Source of the DNA: Cristatella mucedo
Lineage: Eukaryota > Bryozoa > Phylactolaemata > Cristatellidae
Length of the DNA: 64,000 bases
NCBI GenBank assembly: GCA_009760855.2
Contig: WPIO01000027.1
Location: 3,972,501-4,036,500 of the forward strand
Direction: 5' to 3'
This document shows positions 60,373-64,000 of the stretch, piece after piece. The translations under genes and the position numbers were made by a program. Position 1 is the stretch's first letter. Each line of letters opens with the position of its first letter. Under the pieces are notes generated by a model. It was not told the origin of the DNA. It saw nothing but the letters and a program-made list of their open reading frames with translations, and did no database searches.

Positions 60373-61980
60373 GACCCTCGCACTAACCCAATCTCTGTGG
60401 ACCCATTCTAAAACCTGACTGGCATTTACTTCATAGGCTTGTGCGATTTACGTGAGCATATAATGTAGCTGCTCTGCCAATACTCGTTCGAGAGTCGTTT
60501 CTACGACTGACAAAAGGATGAGGACTGGGTGATTTTACAGGGATTTCTCTGGGGGGTAAAAAAACATAGGGTTACAGGTATGTATCTATTATGTTGGTTA
60601 TAGAAGGAAACAGAAAGTCTAGACATCTCATAAACAGAACAATAGGTGAGAGCTCAAGAGAGCTAGTAATCTTAGTCTGGAGGACTAACGTCGACATGAG
60701 GTTAACAGGGGCAGGACTGAGGGTAGATGAGGAAGGAGAGTATGAAGCAGACAGATAAGAGAGAACTTAGCTGAGGCATGAAAGGGGGAAGAGCATGGAG
60801 AGCAGTGAGAAAAAGCGGGGAAGCAGAGTGGTGCCGAGTCCAATTGGGATATTATACAGAAGGTAGTGTATCTGATTTTTGCTTACAAAGAATTGGGTAA
60901 AACGATCTGCTAGATTGCTGCGAGTATCGCTTGGCATACAGCTAACCGGGGAGCAGTAAAAATGATGGTTGACGGTGGTGAGTATACAAGCTATGCCTCC
61001 GAGGGCCAATCTCTAAATTAGTCCAGCCTTTCTTGTTAGCCCAACAGTCTCGAGACATGATTGAGGCAAAGCGGTGGACTGGTGGACTAAGGTTCCCAGC
61101 AAGTTTGTTTGGCTTCTACAGCTCAGAAAATAGTCTGGAGTCAGGCCAGATTGAGATTTATTAACAGACAAGTTAAAAGAATTTTTAAGTCTAAGTACTG
61201 CGTCCAGGAATTATTAAATTCGAGGACTGGCAGCACATTTGTAGTCGAGCTGCCAAGTTGGTTGCTTATTGCATGGATATGCAAGTTTCCCATGCATACT
61301 CATTACAGTGAGTCGCATTAATCATACCCTATTGACTTAAGAAATTGACATATTCTGTCTTACAATTCCTGGAGATATACTTCTCCTTTGTACTGATGCT
61401 GTGGATGTGAAATAAAGCTGACCAGGCAGACTTTTCGACATTCTAATTGTAATTCAGGCAGTTAATGAAAACATGCATCAAGATTTGCACAACTCCCTGA
61501 CTTAAAAGCTGAACTTGCGATCCCTGCAGACTTATCTACTGTATCGGCTGGTTAAGGCTTCCTAATCTACCAGTTACTGAGGCCGACTCATGCAGATCAC
61601 AGCAGCGGCCGTAGAGAAGGCGCTCTCTCTATACAGATGGAACCTGTTGTTGTGAGCTAATTGGACTGTCTCGTGGACCCCTGTAAATAGCCTACAAAAG
61701 AGGCCTTGCATAGAGGTCACGAAAGGCAGACTGCTGTCCATGGAACGAATCACTCTGTGCCCACTTGAAAGGTATGGATACCATCTCAGAACTCAGGAGG
61801 ACAGAAATCCGAGAAGCGATGCGCATTGATGGCACGACTGATGTCGAATAATTAAGGATGGCCTGCTAGCATCAAGACAGTCCATCTCCGACACTTATTT
61901 AGCTGAAATGCATACTTTCACGTACAGTGCCCATCTAACCACGGGCATACAGTATTTCTCTGTCTGCAGCTCCGAAAAAG
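60373..61980. other. Stretch without recognised genes
   Basis: No gene or clear mobile element. The frames at 60767-61009 (minus) and 61109-61321 (plus) are unrecognised. Confidence 0.45.
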
Positions 61981-61984
61981 CCAC

Positions 61985-62340
61985 AAAAACTAAGCAGGTG
62001 CTGCCATGCTGAAGACCTGCTAGCTTAAACAGCTTCCAGCAGATTCGGAAGCTGTAAAACTTCATCTCATGCACAAAGAGAAAGTGGGAGGCAATGTTAA
62101 GTCATGGGGCAGTCAATGAAGTGAGTAGGATAGAAGCAGCCGTGCAGGACAGGCTATGCCAGAATCGGCAGCAGGAGAGACGTCACTTGAGAATTCCACG
62201 GTCTAGGGCCAGGAGTACCAAAGCATCTGCCACCGAGTCTATAAGTGAAAGGATAGTTCGGTTAAGGGCAAGTTAAACCTATTCGCAGTAGTTCAGCTAC
62301 ATGCAAAGGAGCTAAGCCGTGGCAATCCGATCGTGTTCAA
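61985..62340 (-). mobile_element. LINE-B 3' fragment
   Basis: Minus-strand match to 38230-38590: CTTCATCTCATGCACAAAGA near 62062, CACGGTCTAGGGCCAGGAGT near 62199 and GGAGCTAAGCCGTGGCA near 62308. No frame is left. Confidence 0.65.
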
Positions 62341-62488
62341 TCTCTGTCGTGTGAGGGGTCAGACCTCATCCATCAGACCAGTCACCTGTGGAGTCCCATA
62401 AGGAACCACTCTCGGTAAGGATTCTGGTAACTGTTAAACAATAAAATTGCTGTTTTTCGCCTAAAATAAAAAACTAGTAAACAGCTGT

Positions 62489-64000
62489 TTGCTGTTTTAC
62501 AGTTTCTTATGGAATTTTTTTAACAAATATACTACAACTGAAGCTCTGTCGTTCATTATGGATATAAAATATGTAACAGAAAACAAATTTCTTTTAATGT
62601 ATTACGGATTTGTTATGATGGTTTTATTAAACTGGCCAAAAAATCAATTAAAGTGCAATTTTGCAAACAATTAAGTCAGATGTTATTAAAGTGATCTTAT
62701 CGTATCAACAAATATTGATGCTCTTTTTAGAAATGCTTCAGTTTAGGAATCCTCCGAAAAATAACAAAAAAATCCAATTATAGAAGACCTAGAAATTATT
62801 AGAAGGTCGATGTGGAATATGCAACAAAATCATCAAATGTTCTGGAAACTCCATGACAACATTGAAGAATCATCGGGAAATACTTGCATACTTGCAATTG
62901 ATTTTGATAAACCTGCTAGAGGGTGTACATCCAAGGAAGAGCCCGTGAACAATAAGAGAACAAAAACGGTTGCACATTTTCTGGGGCGAGAGAGTCTGAA
63001 TGAGATTGCTACCGATCTGGCCACTGGTGGAATATCGATTTGAGCTATCACAAGAAACAAGTATATACGGCAATCAATCTCACGGGATAGATTCAAACTT
63101 CCAGCAAACGAAAGAGGTGTGATTAAGCTGTTGCATGATGATGACAAAGAAGAGAAAAACAAAATGATTGTCAATATCAAGGGAAAACTCGATAGAGGAG
63201 TCAAGTTAGCATGACTGTGGATGAATACGCAACCAAGAGATGACGTAAATTCTTTAAAGTCAACATTCATAGCAGCGGCAATAAAACAACAATCAAGACA
63301 TGCCTTATTCGCATGTTTGGTTTGTGCACAGCTCTCGATATGTTCGAATCAATTGTATTTGAGCAATTTTGCAATAACAATGGAGAAGGATTTAGTGGGA
63401 TCTACTCAGGACAGCGCTGCATTTAATAATAAATGCATTAGCCACATCGATGTCATCACACAGCTCTACTTTAACCATGGTCTGCACCATGGAGTATACG
63501 ACACATTGTATAATAAGAGTACTAAGGAGGACGATTTAAACCTGGATAGTGACGATATTGATGAAATGGTCAATTTTAAAGCAGGTAGAGACTTAGAAGT
63601 GATCAGCGATGATATATTAGAAGATGTCGATTATGAACTGCTCATGAAATCATCAAGCTTGTCAAATTCATCGACAAATGGAATATTCAAAATGCTTTTC
63701 AATCTAAAGTAAAAGCTGAGTTCGGAGAAGAGATTGAATTGCATCTTGACGTGAAAGCATGTTAAAACTCCACCCCGCAATGTTAGAGCCACTAGTAAAG
63801 ACCGTGGTCACCATCCACCAGAGATATTAACCGAATTAAAGGCACTGGAAATGATTGTAACATTGGATTTTGAAGCTCTCAAAACTCTTGTGAAGGTAAT
63901 GAAACCTGTGAAACTTGTTGTTCTAATCTAAGTCGACAAGACGTTGATGAGTGTGCTGACACAATTTAAGAATTCACGTTCCACTACCTCCCTAAGCTGA
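62489..64000 (+). pseudogene. hAT-like transposase remnant, running off the window
   Basis: A+T-richer than the rest. In shifting frames it reads HQMFWKLHDNIEESSGNTC, FLGRESLNEIATDLATGG, ISRDRFKLPANERGVIKLLH, KLDRGVK, MTVDEYATKR, RKFFKVNIHSSG, YFNHGLHHGVYDTLYNKS and KAEFGEEIELHLDVKAC. The order fits the middle of hAT-family transposases (the region with a DEW-like Asp and a later C/YxHG segment). At least three breaks (63041, about 63210-63240, 63712-63764) make it inactive. The C-terminal part lies outside the window. Confidence 0.65.

Overview
The window looks like nuclear DNA of an invertebrate animal. Its genes are split by spliceosomal introns with GT..AG borders, from about 70 bases to several kilobases. 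The recognisable proteins are animal or eukaryotic types: a PIAS-type SUMO ligase, a SOCS6/7-type protein, the complex I subunit NDUFS7 and a membrane-anchored cupin/JmjC-like protein. Introns and gaps are full of decayed LINEs, tRNA-derived SINEs and DNA transposons. I see no bacterial operon, CRISPR array or rRNA. I cannot name the species; a sponge- or cnidarian-grade animal is only a guess.

Layout. At 479-11534 (+) lies a four-exon gene for a 278-residue single-pass membrane protein with a JmjC/cupin metal triad. It converges on a large PIAS gene (12235-33339, -) for which I can place the SAP, PINIT, SP-RING and SUMO-interacting segments exon by exon; part of the linker and one PINIT junction stay unresolved. 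The PIAS start codon lies 76 bases from a possible divergent start (33416, +), so 33340-33415 may be a bidirectional promoter. Repeats dominate 34-43 kb. NDUFS7 is at 43593-44746 (+), with its first coding exon not found. The SH2 and SOCS-box exons of a SOCS6/7 relative are at 48580-53986 (-), with upstream exons not found. The last 10 kb holds a LINE copy, a Tc1/mariner pseudogene and, at the right edge, a broken hAT-like transposase running out of the window.

Repeats. LINE-A has a 3' end of the form 'AAGCGCCTAGAAAGAGAT..' followed by (ATT)n. LINE-B has an ATG- or TTACA-type tail. SINE-A has a tRNA-like head and a tail copying the LINE-A 3' end. SINE-B has a tRNA-like head with two strong hairpins. 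Rep-C is an unrecognised non-coding repeat of about 450 bp in four copies, one of them split by a SINE-B. There is also a 621-bp MITE flanked by TA, a 1870-bp element with imperfect inverted ends, and long GA and CA microsatellites.

The genes do not form one pathway. PIAS and SOCS proteins are both known as negative regulators of cytokine/JAK-STAT signalling in animals, but their 15-kb separation here gives no evidence of linkage by function. I found no clearly new multi-gene system. The most unusual items are the uncharacterised membrane JmjC-like gene, Rep-C, the SINE-LINE tail sharing and several nested insertions.
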